64,000 nt of DNA from Hyphomonadaceae bacterium (GTDB lineage: Bacteria; Pseudomonadota; Alphaproteobacteria; Caulobacterales; Aquidulcibacteraceae): positions 1 to 64,000 of the forward strand of contig JAEUMP010000016.1 of the NCBI GenBank assembly GCA_016791445.1, read 5' to 3'. Positions 25,904 to 33,852 of the stretch are shown here, piece by piece. The notes under the pieces are model-generated. The model was not told the origin of the DNA. It did not search any database and saw only the letters and a list, made by a program, of their open reading frames with translations. A program made the position numbers and the translations under genes. The stretch's first letter is position 1, and the number at the start of each line of letters is the position of its first letter.

Positions 25904-26350
25904 ATGCGCCTGCCCAACAACAAGGGATACGCCGGCCGGGTCGGTACGGCGGTCCGGACGCTGATCGGTTCGCGCTTCTTCGTGGGCGTCTCGGGGCTGT
26001 GCCTGACGGCTTTCCTCGCCCACGTTCTCACCAATCCGTCGAGCTTCCCACAGTTCGCGATCATCAATTTTCAGACCATGGGCATCCTGCCGCCCCTGCC
26101 GCCCGCGCCGGAGCTGCCCAGCCTCGACGGGCGCGCCGGGGAGGTGGCGCGGGACGCTGTGCAGGGCGCCAAGCAGGCCGGGCTGCCCTACGTTCAGGCG
26201 TGGCTCGCGGAGCAGGACGCCAAGGTGAAGGCCTATTTCGCGGCCAATCCGGGGGCGGTGGTCGCGGGGAACTATATCGGGCTCGCAGCGTCCACCGCCG
26301 CGACGCTGTGGGGTGTCTATCTCCTGGCCGGCCAGCGGAAGATGGCCTAG
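25904..26350 (+). CDS. Hypothetical protein with two membrane helices
   Basis: A 148-residue protein with a hydrophobic segment near residues 25-42 (FFVGVSGLCLTAFLAHVL), a Pro-rich linker (LPPLPPAPELP), an amphipathic helix, and a second hydrophobic segment near residues 122-143. No family recognised. The start follows CGGAGACACCCC. It is the only rightward gene between infC and rpmI and is convergent with the DUF3052/TIR-Hfq pair. Confidence 0.65.
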   Translation: MRLPNNKGYAGRVGTAVRTLIGSRFFVGVSGLCLTAFLAHVLTNPSSFPQFAIINFQTMGILPPLPPAPELPSLDGRAGEVARDAVQGAKQAGLPYVQAWLAEQDAKVKAYFAANPGAVVAGNYIGLAASTAATLWGVYLLAGQRKMA

Positions 26351-26360
26351 CGGCCGAGGA

Positions 26361-26786
26361 TCAGCGGCGCGCCACCGGGATCACCAGTTTCAGGCCGGAC
26401 CACACCTCGTCCACCGCGCAGACCTTCACATCCACCAGCCCGGCCTTGAACGCCGCAGACCGGATGACGTCCTCGGTGACGGTGGTGGGGACTTTCGACG
26501 CCTTCTTCGGCCACGACACCCAGATCATGCCGGCAGGCTCAAGTTTCTCGACCGCCGCCGCCAGCGCCTTTTCCAGCGCCGCGATGTCCTTCTCGAAAAT
26601 GTGGACGAGATCGAACGGGCCTTTCGGGAGCCGCCCGGGCTTCGCCAGCACGGCGACGCTCCCGAAATCCTCGAACGCCAGCAGCTCTTCCGGCCCCGCC
26701 TGCGCGCCGATCAACAGCGCCTTCTGCCCGGCCTTGTAGCCGAGCTTCTTTAGAAGCGGGGTTTTGGAATAGCTGGCGGAGATCAA
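26361..26786 (-). CDS. DUF3052 family protein
   Basis: A 141-residue protein of the DUF3052 family: [19 protein letters not shown] at the N-terminus, the central [20 protein letters not shown] and the C-terminal [20 protein letters not shown] are diagnostic. Its function is unknown. The start is a TTG that overlaps the stop of the upstream TIR-Hfq gene (TTGA), because no ATG or GTG is available in frame nearby; this implies re-initiation by ribosomes finishing the TIR-Hfq gene. The family itself occurs without TIR partners in many genomes, so a functional link is only suggested. Confidence 0.85.
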   Translation of the reverse strand: MISASYSKTPLLKKLGYKAGQKALLIGAQAGPEELLAFEDFGSVAVLAKPGRLPKGPFDLVHIFEKDIAALEKALAAAVEKLEPAGMIWVSWPKKASKVPTTVTEDVIRSAAFKAGLVDVKVCAVDEVWSGLKLVIPVARR

Positions 26787-27457
26787 TCGAGCGGCCCACC
26801 GGGCATGATGGTCGAAATCGTATGCAGATAGACAGTCTGCGACTGACCTTCGCGGGTCAGGTAGAGCGTGAACGGATCGATCGCATTGATTTTGCCCATC
26901 ACCTTTACGCCGTTCACCAAGAAGATGGTGACGGGCAATTTGTCAGCCATGAGACGCACAAGTACGCTGCGCTCCGCTTGACGCCCGCCAGGCACATAGT
27001 TGCCAAGAATGGACTCAAGCTCTGCAACGCGTTTTTCCAGGTGCTCGCGACTCGCGCGTTCCCCAACGTCCAGACTCAAATGACCGCGGACGGCCGTTGC
27101 CAGCGTCATGGTATTCGCAGGGTCGAGTCTTTCGTCCGAAAAGTCTATGGACTGAACCTCATAGAACCCGAGGGGTAGCCTGAGTCCTTCCTGCAGCAGA
27201 ACAGGAATGACCTTGTTGCAATCGAGTGCGACCTTCGCCTCGTGGCGGACGTTCCGGGAGTTGATCGACTCCTGTGACCAAAGGACAACAACAACGCGCG
27301 CCGCCTCCAGATGCTTGGCGATCCAAGTGTCCCAATCGTGACCGGCAGGGATCTCCTGATCCCAGAATACGTCGAAGCCCTCATTCACCAGACCGGCGAC
27401 GATCTCGGCGACGCGATCCCGGTCCTTGCTGGAATAGGATACGAAGACGTCAGTCAT
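26783..27457 (-). CDS. TIR domain - coiled coil - Hfq/Sm-like fusion protein
   Basis: A 224-residue protein joining two domains. Residues 1-125 are a bacterial TIR domain: [18 protein letters not shown], the BB-loop region [12 protein letters not shown], and [14 protein letters not shown] with the Glu (E73) at the NADase catalytic position. Residues about 131-152 can form a short coiled coil. Residues 164-220 match Hfq: [20 protein letters not shown] is an Sm1 motif and [11 protein letters not shown] an Sm2 motif (YKHAIST in Hfq). Tyr and His of the Sm2 pocket are kept, but the Lys is Leu, and the Gln before Phe in Sm1 is Pro. ATG 27457 has GAGGTG upstream. Two 60-base samples have 53% and 57% GC, against about 63% in adjacent infC, which suggests transfer. 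It lies downstream of infC, with no terminator between. A role in NAD-dependent defence triggered by RNA is speculation. Confidence 0.85.
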   Translation of the reverse strand: MTDVFVSYSSKDRDRVAEIVAGLVNEGFDVFWDQEIPAGHDWDTWIAKHLEAARVVVVLWSQESINSRNVRHEAKVALDCNKVIPVLLQEGLRLPLGFYEVQSIDFSDERLDPANTMTLATAVRGHLSLDVGERASREHLEKRVAELESILGNYVPGGRQAERSVLVRLMADKLPVTIFLVNGVKVMGKINAIDPFTLYLTREGQSQTVYLHTISTIMPGGPLD

Positions 27458-27537
27458 GCGCCCCACCTCGCTGCCCGCTTGGTCCTGGCAGGTTCGCGCC
27501 AGTCTCGCAGTAAGGCCCACGACGTAGACGACCGCGC

Positions 27538-28077
27538 CTAGCGCGGGGCCATCACCATAATGACCTGCTTGCCTTCCATGCGCGGCTCGTACTCGACCTT
27601 CGCGACGCCTTCGAATTTCTGGCGCACGCGGTCCAGCACTTCCATGCCGAGATGGGTGTGGGCGAGTTCGCGACCGCGGAAGCGCAGCGTGATCTTCACC
27701 TTGTCGCCTTCCGCGAAGAAGCGCTCCATCGCCTTGGTCTTCACTTCGAGATCGTGGTCGTCGATCCCGGGGCGCACCTTGATTTCCTTGATTTCGACGG
27801 CCTTCGCGTTCTTGCGCGCGGCGGCCTTCTTCTTCTGTTCCTCGAAGCGGAACTTGCCGTAGTCCATGATCTTGACCACGGGCGGTTCGGCATTCGGCGC
27901 GACCTCGACAAGGTCGAGACCGGCTTCCTTGGCGGCTTCAAGGGCGGCCGTTGTCGGCATCTCCCCCTGCTTCTCGCCTTCTTCATCGATCAGCAGCACA
28001 CGGTAGGCGCGGATCTCTTCGTTCACGCGCGGGCCGTCTTTCGACGGGGGCGGCGCGGCCATGGGACGACGGACTAT
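27538..28077 (-). CDS. infC: Translation initiation factor IF-3
   Basis: Initiation factor 3, which binds the 30S subunit and checks start-codon/initiator pairing. The N-terminal domain has [20 protein letters not shown], the linker is Lys-rich, and the C-terminal domain has [19 protein letters not shown] and [17 protein letters not shown]. An ATG at 28062 is in frame but 20 bases from AGGAGG (28083-28088). An in-frame ATA at 28075-28077 sits 5 bases after AGGAGG and adds VRRP to the N-terminus, which matches the xRRP start of many alphaproteobacterial IF-3 proteins. A rare start codon (AUU in E. coli) is the known basis of IF-3 autoregulation. I therefore give the ATA start; 27538-28062 is the conservative version. 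Confidence 0.93.
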   Translation of the reverse strand: MVRRPMAAPPPSKDGPRVNEEIRAYRVLLIDEEGEKQGEMPTTAALEAAKEAGLDLVEVAPNAEPPVVKIMDYGKFRFEEQKKKAAARKNAKAVEIKEIKVRPGIDDHDLEVKTKAMERFFAEGDKVKITLRFRGRELAHTHLGMEVLDRVRQKFEGVAKVEYEPRMEGKQVIMVMAPR

Positions 28078-28114
28078 AAGTTCCTCCTGATGTTGCTGAG
28101 GCGGTTCGCGCCTC
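28075..28114 (-). promoter_or_regulatory. infC start region: strong SD, AUA codon, small upstream hairpin
   Basis: The minus strand carries a 6-bp hairpin (GAGGCG/CGCCTC, 28098-28114), AGGAGG at 28083-28088, five bases, and ATA at 28075-28077. Spacing is ideal for the ATA and too long for the next ATG (28062). Confidence 0.55.
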
Positions 28115-28197
28115 TGGGCGGGCGGATATGGGGACCGAAACCCCGTTCCGGAAGCGTGCTTACATCGAATCTGGTTCCGACGCCATCGGAAGTCGGC

Positions 28198-29238
28198 TTA
28201 CGAGGCCGAAGCCAGCGCCCTGAACCCGCCCACATTGCCGATGGCCTGCTCGACCTGCTGGACCGTCATTTCCGGCAGCGTTGCGGCCCGGATCGCCATT
28301 ACCCCGCCCACGCCCCGGGGGCAGACGCGGTCGGGATCTGACTCCGCCGAGAAGAGCACCACGCACGGCGACCCCGCCGCAGCCGCGATGTGCATGGGGC
28401 CGGTGTCGTTGCCGACGCAGAAGGCCGCGCGCTCCGCGAGCGCCGCGAGCTGGAAGAAATCGGTTCGCGAGACGAGGTTCTTGGCCCGGGGCTCCACCCG
28501 CAGGATCGCCGCCGCGGCCTCCTTTTCGTCGTGATGTCCGAGGATGGCCGGCGTCACGCCGCGTTCGATGATCCGCCGCGCCAGCTCGCCGTACCGTTCC
28601 GCCGGCCAGCGCTTCTCCGGGCGATGCGCGGACGCGCCGGGAATGATGAGCCCGTAAGGCTGCTTCAGCCCGAAGTACGCCGGCTGCAGACGCGGCGGGT
28701 CCTTCTGCGACATGCGCACCCAGGAAAGATCCGGCAGCGGCGCGGCGCCGATGGGGAACGCGTCGGCGATGCCGGCTTCGAACAGCTGGTCCGCCAGCCG
28801 ATCGAGCGTGTGCATGGTCTCGCGCTCGGGATTGGTCTGCGGGTGCGAACAGCCCGGCGCGACGCCGGACCAATTGGGCGGCCAGGGACGCAGGCCCTGG
28901 AAATAGTTGCTCGTGCGTCCGTTGGTCTGCAGGTCGTAGACCATGTCGTACTTGGTCGAACGCAGCCGCTGCAGCATCGCCGCCACGGCCGGCGTTTCGC
29001 GTTCGCGCCCGTCCGTCTCGACGACATCGAAATAGGGAGACGCCTTCGCGAAGGCCTCGAAGACGGGCGTCGTCAGCAAGGTGATGCGCGCACCCACATG
29101 GTACTCGCGGATGATCCGCGCCGCCGCGAGCGACTGGATGAAGTCCCCGAGCGCGCCGAGCTTGATGACAAGCACCCGCCGCGCCTCCCGCGAGGGCGCC
29201 TTGGTCCCTGTCTCGCGCTTGCGGCTGAGCCCGATCAT
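28198..29238 (-). CDS. Glycosyltransferase family 9 (heptosyltransferase-like)
   Basis: A 346-residue GT9 enzyme, like the heptosyltransferases that build the lipopolysaccharide inner core. Typical features are VLVIKLGALGDFIQSLAAAR near the N-terminus and the C-terminal nucleotide-sugar site CVGNDTGPMHIAAAAGSPCV. Its ATG overlaps the stop of the GT4 gene upstream by 4 bases, so the two act in one pathway, probably synthesis of a surface glycan or lipid-linked sugar. The acceptor and sugar are unknown. No terminator is seen before infC, so infC may receive readthrough. Confidence 0.88.
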   Translation of the reverse strand: MIGLSRKRETGTKAPSREARRVLVIKLGALGDFIQSLAAARIIREYHVGARITLLTTPVFEAFAKASPYFDVVETDGRERETPAVAAMLQRLRSTKYDMVYDLQTNGRTSNYFQGLRPWPPNWSGVAPGCSHPQTNPERETMHTLDRLADQLFEAGIADAFPIGAAPLPDLSWVRMSQKDPPRLQPAYFGLKQPYGLIIPGASAHRPEKRWPAERYGELARRIIERGVTPAILGHHDEKEAAAAILRVEPRAKNLVSRTDFFQLAALAERAAFCVGNDTGPMHIAAAAGSPCVVLFSAESDPDRVCPRGVGGVMAIRAATLPEMTVQQVEQAIGNVGGFRALASAS

Positions 29239-30458
29239 CGCCTTCCCTTCAAGAGCCTCTCATACACCTGGAGCGTCGCCGTCTGCAGCGCCCCGACGGA
29301 GTAACGCGCACGGACCCGCGCGGCGCCACGCTCTCCCATGTTCTTCCGCTGTTCGGGCGAAAGCGCCAGCACCCGATCCACAGCAAACGCCAATCGCCGC
29401 GCGTCGCCGGGGGGCGTGAGGAAGCCTGAATCGCCGTCGACTATGGTCTCAGCAAGGCCGCCCATGTTCGACGCCACCACCGGAACGCCCATGGCCTGCG
29501 CCTCCACCGCCGCCCGCCCGAAGGCTTCGGCGTCCGTGGAGGGGAACACCGCCACCGTCGCCGCCGCCAGCGCTGCGGGCATGTCCACCAGGTGGCCGAC
29601 GATCTTTACCGCATGCTCGACGCCGCGCTTGCGGGCGAGTTCATGCAGATCGGCGACATATTGCTGGCGGCCCTGCGAGTCGCCGGCGAGCACATACACG
29701 GCCGAACCGGAACGCTCCTTTTCCAGGATCGCCGCCGCCTCGATGAGCACGGTCTGCCCTTTCCAGTGCGTCAGACGCGCCGGCAGCAGCACCACGGGGC
29801 GCGTGTCGAATGGCGCGAGGCCCCAGAGCTGGCGCATCGTCGCCACCCGCGACGGATCGATCGCTGCAGGATCGAAGCGCGCAAGATCGACGCCGCGCGG
29901 AATCGACACGATCCGGTCGGCGCTCACTTTGTGCTCGCGCATCACATGCGCGCGGGTGAAATCGGAATTCGCGATGACGACATCGCCGCGCGCCATCACG
30001 CTGTTGTACCAGCGCTTGGGCGCGGAATTCGCGTTGTAGACGCCGTGATAGGTGGTCACGAAGGGCAGCTTGAGACGTCGTGCGGCCCACAGCGCGCTCC
30101 AGGCCGGCGCACGCGATCGGGCATGGATGATGTCGACGCGCTGTTCGCGCGCCAATGTCGCAAGCTTCGCCGCGTTCGCATATATCTCGAGCGGGTTCTT
30201 GGTTTCGAGCGCCATCGGAAAGAACTGCCCGCCCGCCGCCACGAGTTCGCCCTCCAGCCGCCCGCCACGGCTGGCGACGAGCGCGCGCGATCCGTGACGG
30301 GTCAGCGCCTCCGCCACTTCGATCGTCGTCCGCTCCACGCCGCCCGCATCGAGCGCGGGCGTGACCTGCAGGACGGTGTAGGTTGCTTTTGCTTGCACGC
30401 GCCCGGCGGTTGACGCATTTCGCGCGGCAAGTCCAGCGCGCTCGCCTGCGTGTGTCAT
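29235..30458 (-). CDS. Glycosyltransferase family 4 (GT-B fold)
   Basis: A GT4 glycosyltransferase of about 407 residues. The N-terminal domain starts VLQVTPALDAGGVERTTIE, the acceptor side, and the C-terminal domain has PARLTHWKGQTVLIEA and FPSTDAEAFGRAAVEAQAMG with the EX7E-type motif and GVPVVASNMGGLAE. The start is uncertain: ATG 30458 has no ribosome binding site and overlaps the start codon of the divergent hydrolase gene; further ATGs at 30488 and 30479, and a GTG at 30398, are also in frame. It is coupled to the GT9 gene downstream. Confidence 0.85.
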   Translation of the reverse strand: MTHAGERAGLAARNASTAGRVQAKATYTVLQVTPALDAGGVERTTIEVAEALTRHGSRALVASRGGRLEGELVAAGGQFFPMALETKNPLEIYANAAKLATLAREQRVDIIHARSRAPAWSALWAARRLKLPFVTTYHGVYNANSAPKRWYNSVMARGDVVIANSDFTRAHVMREHKVSADRIVSIPRGVDLARFDPAAIDPSRVATMRQLWGLAPFDTRPVVLLPARLTHWKGQTVLIEAAAILEKERSGSAVYVLAGDSQGRQQYVADLHELARKRGVEHAVKIVGHLVDMPAALAAATVAVFPSTDAEAFGRAAVEAQAMGVPVVASNMGGLAETIVDGDSGFLTPPGDARRLAFAVDRVLALSPEQRKNMGERGAARVRARYSVGALQTATLQVYERLLKGRR

Positions 30459-31239
30459 GAAGGGATGGATCGTGCCCATCGGCGTCATCGAATCCTCGCT
30501 CAACGACCGCGGCGTCCGCCTCGCCTTCCAGCGCTCGGCCGGTCGGGGGCCGACGCTCGTCTGGATCTGCGGTTTCCGTTCGGACATGGGCGGAACGAAG
30601 GCGGCGTGGCTTCACGAACGCGCGGATGCAGCGGGTCGCGCCTTCCTGCGCTTCGACGTGACCGGTTGCGGCCAGTCCGGCGGGACGTTCGAGGACGGAA
30701 CCATCGGCGTGTGGCTCGCGGATGCGCTGCATGTGATCGATACCGCGAGCGAAGGACCACTGGTGCTGGTGGGCTCGTCGATGGGCGGATGGCTGGCGCT
30801 GCTGATCGCGCGGGCGCGTCCTGAGCGGGTGAAAGGGCTCATGCTCATCGCTCCGGCGCCGGACTTCACCGAACGCCTCATGTGGCCGGAAATGACGGAG
30901 GCGGCGCGCGCCGAGGTGCTTGAGCGCGGCGTGTGGCTGCGACCCTCGGCCTATGACGAGACGCCCACGCCGATCACGCGCGCGCTGTTCGAGGACGGTC
31001 GCGCGCATCTGCTGATGGATGCGCCCATTCCATTCGCCGGCCCGGTGCGCATCGTGCACGGCCAGGCCGATCCCGATGTACCGTGGAAGCTCTCCCTCGA
31101 GATCGCCGAGCGTCTGACGAGCGCCGACGTGCAGCTCACGTTCGTAAAGTCCGGCAATCATCGCCTGTCGACACCGCGCGATCTCGATTTGCTCGGAGCG
31201 GTGCTCGACGATCTCTGCGAGACGTTGAATTCTCGCTGA
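30457..31239 (+). CDS. Alpha/beta hydrolase
   Basis: A serine hydrolase of up to 260 residues. The nucleophile elbow is GSSMGG (LVLVGSSMGGWLALLI), the oxyanion region is WICGFRSDMGG, the acid is in GQADPDVPW, and the catalytic His is in KSGNHRLS. This resembles the BAAT/palmitoyl-protein-thioesterase-like hydrolases common in alphaproteobacteria. The start may be ATG 30457 or GTG 30472, which has GGGATGG ahead of it. Substrate unknown. It is divergent from the glycosyltransferase gene with essentially no intergenic space. Confidence 0.82.
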   Translation: MKGWIVPIGVIESSLNDRGVRLAFQRSAGRGPTLVWICGFRSDMGGTKAAWLHERADAAGRAFLRFDVTGCGQSGGTFEDGTIGVWLADALHVIDTASEGPLVLVGSSMGGWLALLIARARPERVKGLMLIAPAPDFTERLMWPEMTEAARAEVLERGVWLRPSAYDETPTPITRALFEDGRAHLLMDAPIPFAGPVRIVHGQADPDVPWKLSLEIAERLTSADVQLTFVKSGNHRLSTPRDLDLLGAVLDDLCETLNSR

Positions 31240-31271
31240 CGTCCTTCCGCCGCGCCTGTCGTCGACGACAG

Positions 31272-32120
31272 CTAGCCGTTCGGACCCGGCCACGCCGCCA
31301 GTATGGCCCGCAACCCCGCGCGATAATTCGGATAGGCCGGGCGCCAGCCGAATTCCGCCTTGAGGCGCGCGTTCGAAACGCGTCGGCTATCGAGATAGAA
31401 GCGCGCAGCAGCGGGCGGCATTGTCGCGGGATCGAACGGCGTTTCCGGCGGCGGCTCGATCCCGAGCAATTGCGCGGCGAACAGCGTCACGTCCTGCGGC
31501 GGCGCGGGTTCATCGTCGCAGACATTGTAGATTCGCCCTGGATTCGGTCTGGCGATGGAGGCCGCGAGCGCTGCGGCGATGTCCTCCACATGTGCGCGGG
31601 ACAGCACGAGCCCCGGCTTCACGACGCGCCGCGCATCGCCGGCGCGCACGCGATCAAGCGCGCTGCGGCCGGGGCCGTAGATACCCGGCAGGCGAAAGAC
31701 ATGCGCCGGCGTCGGCAATTCCAGATACTGCCGTTCCGCAATCAACCGGCGCGCTGGCGGCGCGCTCGACGGGGCGCACGGCGTCTCTTCATCGACCCAC
31801 GCGCCAGCATGATCGCCATAGACGCCGGTCGTCGACAAATAGCCCGTCCAGCCTGCGCGCGCGCGGAACGCCGCCTCGAAGATACGCACCGAAAGATCGC
31901 CCGCCTCGTCCGGCGGTATGGAGACGAGCACCGCATCCGCCGATTGCACATGACCGGCGAGCGTCTCGTCAGGAGTGCCGTTGAAAGCCAGGATTTCAGC
32001 GACCGGGTCCGCCGTGATCGCGCGCCGCGTGCCGACGACCCGCCACCCGTGCGGCGCGAGCAGCCTCGACAACGCCTGCGCCACATAGCCATGTCCGAGG
32101 CAGAGCAGCGTCCTCGCCAT
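31272..32120 (-). CDS. SDR-family NAD(P)-dependent oxidoreductase/epimerase
   Basis: A 282-residue extended SDR-like protein, similar to YeeZ-type NAD-dependent epimerases. It begins LLCLGHGYVAQALSRLLAPHG, a degenerate Rossmann G-motif, and contains STTGVYGDHAGAWVDEETP and FRLPGIYGPGRSALDRVRAG. The active-site YxxxK is not obvious at the usual place, so activity is uncertain. The ATG at 32120 has GGGAGAAGG about 8 bases upstream. Convergent with the hydrolase gene. Confidence 0.82.
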   Translation of the reverse strand: MARTLLCLGHGYVAQALSRLLAPHGWRVVGTRRAITADPVAEILAFNGTPDETLAGHVQSADAVLVSIPPDEAGDLSVRIFEAAFRARAGWTGYLSTTGVYGDHAGAWVDEETPCAPSSAPPARRLIAERQYLELPTPAHVFRLPGIYGPGRSALDRVRAGDARRVVKPGLVLSRAHVEDIAAALAASIARPNPGRIYNVCDDEPAPPQDVTLFAAQLLGIEPPPETPFDPATMPPAAARFYLDSRRVSNARLKAEFGWRPAYPNYRAGLRAILAAWPGPNG

Positions 32121-32176
32121 GGTTTCGCCTTCTCCCTCGGCCAAGGCGCGAGCGCCCTCCAGCAGATCGAGCGACC

Positions 32177-32821
32177 ATGCTTCTCACCATCGCCATCGTC
32201 CAGACCCTCGCCGCCACCACGCCTGCAGCGGCCGGCGCCCAGGACCAGTCCCGCCTCGACGCGTGCATCGCCTCCATCGAGACCGACGCCTCTGCCGCCT
32301 ACGAGAGCGCGATGGCGTGGGCGCGGGACGAGCGCGCGCGCGAAGCGCGCTGGTGCGCGGCGCAGGCGTTGGTGAAGCTGGAAAGACTCGAAGAGGCCGC
32401 GCGCCGCTTCGATGCGCTCGGCGCCGATCGCGGCTGGAGCGAGGACAACCGCCTCGACGCCTACTCCCAGGCCGGCAACACCTGGCTGCTCGCCAACAAT
32501 GGCGCGAAGGCGAAGGCCTCCTTCGATCACGCGGTGCGCATGTCCGAAAGTCATCCCGATGCGCTCATCGACCGCGCGCGCGCCTATGCGATGCTGCGGG
32601 ACTGGCCGCGCGCCGAGGAAGATCTTTCCACCGCGCTGGACGCGCGCGCCGACGATCCGCTGGCGCTCATGTTGCGCGCGACGGTGCGGATGCACCGCAG
32701 CGCCTTCGACCTCGCGCTGAAAGACGCCGAGGACGCTGCGCGCCTCGACCCGCGCAATGTGGATGTGCTCGTCGTCGTCGGACAGGCGCGCGAGGCGAAA
32801 CGCACGGGCGTCGCGCCGTAG
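32177..32821 (+). CDS. TPR-repeat protein, secreted
   Basis: A 214-residue protein with an N-terminal signal-like segment (cleavage likely near AAAGAQ, residue 21) and about four tetratricopeptide repeats from residue 60 to the end (for example DAYSQAGNTWLLANNGAKAK and DALIDRARAYAMLRDWPRAE). Probably periplasmic and involved in protein-protein contacts. No partner is evident. It is convergent with the mtgA-like gene, which ends 4 bases downstream. Confidence 0.75.
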   Translation: MLLTIAIVQTLAATTPAAAGAQDQSRLDACIASIETDASAAYESAMAWARDERAREARWCAAQALVKLERLEEAARRFDALGADRGWSEDNRLDAYSQAGNTWLLANNGAKAKASFDHAVRMSESHPDALIDRARAYAMLRDWPRAEEDLSTALDARADDPLALMLRATVRMHRSAFDLALKDAEDAARLDPRNVDVLVVVGQAREAKRTGVAP

Positions 32822-32824
32822 CGC

Positions 32825-33850
32825 TCAGGTCGGCGGCGTCTGGACCGGCGGGGAATCGGCGACCGACGGATCGCCGACCGGCGGCTGCGCAGTCTCCGGC
32901 GTCACATCCTCAAACACTGGATCGTCGAGCGGCGATGTGTCCGTCGTTTCGCCTTCCGGCGGAGGCGCCGTCGCATCGAGCGGCGCACCTTCCTCCGGCG
33001 GCGCGAGTTCCGGAGGCGGCGGCGGCAGTTCAGGCAACTCGACAGGCGCGGTCTGGCGGCGCTTCGCCGGGCGCGGCGCCCCTTTTTCCTCCCCGAGCAC
33101 GCAGGACGCGAGCGACTCCGCGCGAATGATGCTCATGTTCGCCTGGATGGCGCCGACGCGGCGACTGACATACCGACCGGGGCGGACCGGGTTCCACTTG
33201 TTCGGGCTGGGCAGCACAGCCGCGAGTCGCGCCGCCTCGTTGGCGGTCAGCTCTGAGGCCGACTTGCCGAAACGCGCGCGCGCCGCCGCTTCCGCGCCGA
33301 AAACGCCATCACCCCATTCGGCGGCGTTGAGGTAGGCCTCCATGATCCGCCGCTTCGACCAGAACATCTCGATGAGTGCGGTGAAATAGACTTCGAGGCC
33401 CTTGCGTAGCCAGGAGCGCTGCGGCCACAGAAAGAGATTCTTGGCGGTCTGCTGGCTGATGGTGGAGGCGCCGCGACGTCTCGAGGAGCCGCGCTTCTCC
33501 GCGCGCTCATTGTATTTCGCGGCCTGCTGGATCGCTTCGACATCGAAGCCCTGATGCGCGCAGAACTTGGCGTCCTCTGCGGCGATCACCGCGCGCACGA
33601 GATGCGGGCTGATGCGCTTGAGCGGAACGGCATGCCGGCGCACCTCTTCGCCTTGCGCGGCGCGCTGCGCCATCAGCAATGTGCCCGGCGCCTCGATGAC
33701 GCCATAGATGAGCACCCAGAGCACAGGCACGACCACCGTGGCGATGAAGCCGAGCACGGCGAGGCGGGCCAGCAGGCCGAGCTTGCGTCGCGGCTTGCGC
33801 GCGGGGCGCGGCGGCGGCGGCGGCGGCGCGACCGGCGGATCGTCCTCCAT
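32825..33850 (-). CDS. mtgA: Monofunctional biosynthetic peptidoglycan transglycosylase
   Basis: A 341-residue GT51 glycosyltransferase that polymerises lipid II into glycan strands. It has a Pro-rich cytosolic N-terminus, a membrane helix (about residues 25-50), and the GT51 domain with [16 protein letters not shown] (catalytic Glu), [20 protein letters not shown] and [15 protein letters not shown]. Unlike most MtgA proteins (about 230-250 residues) it has a Pro/Glu/Thr-rich C-terminal tail of about 80 residues with no domain. The ATG at 33850 follows the queG stop directly; a start at 33862 is possible but would put the ribosome binding site too close. Confidence 0.9.
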   Translation of the reverse strand: MEDDPPVAPPPPPPRPARKPRRKLGLLARLAVLGFIATVVVPVLWVLIYGVIEAPGTLLMAQRAAQGEEVRRHAVPLKRISPHLVRAVIAAEDAKFCAHQGFDVEAIQQAAKYNERAEKRGSSRRRGASTISQQTAKNLFLWPQRSWLRKGLEVYFTALIEMFWSKRRIMEAYLNAAEWGDGVFGAEAAARARFGKSASELTANEAARLAAVLPSPNKWNPVRPGRYVSRRVGAIQANMSIIRAESLASCVLGEEKGAPRPAKRRQTAPVELPELPPPPPELAPPEEGAPLDATAPPPEGETTDTSPLDDPVFEDVTPETAQPPVGDPSVADSPPVQTPPT

Positions 33851-33852
33851 GC

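Noticed and set aside
26783..27457. TIR gene as part of a classical Thoeris or CBASS system
   Set aside because: No ThsA, SIR2, cyclase or effector gene is adjacent; neighbours are DUF3052 and infC.
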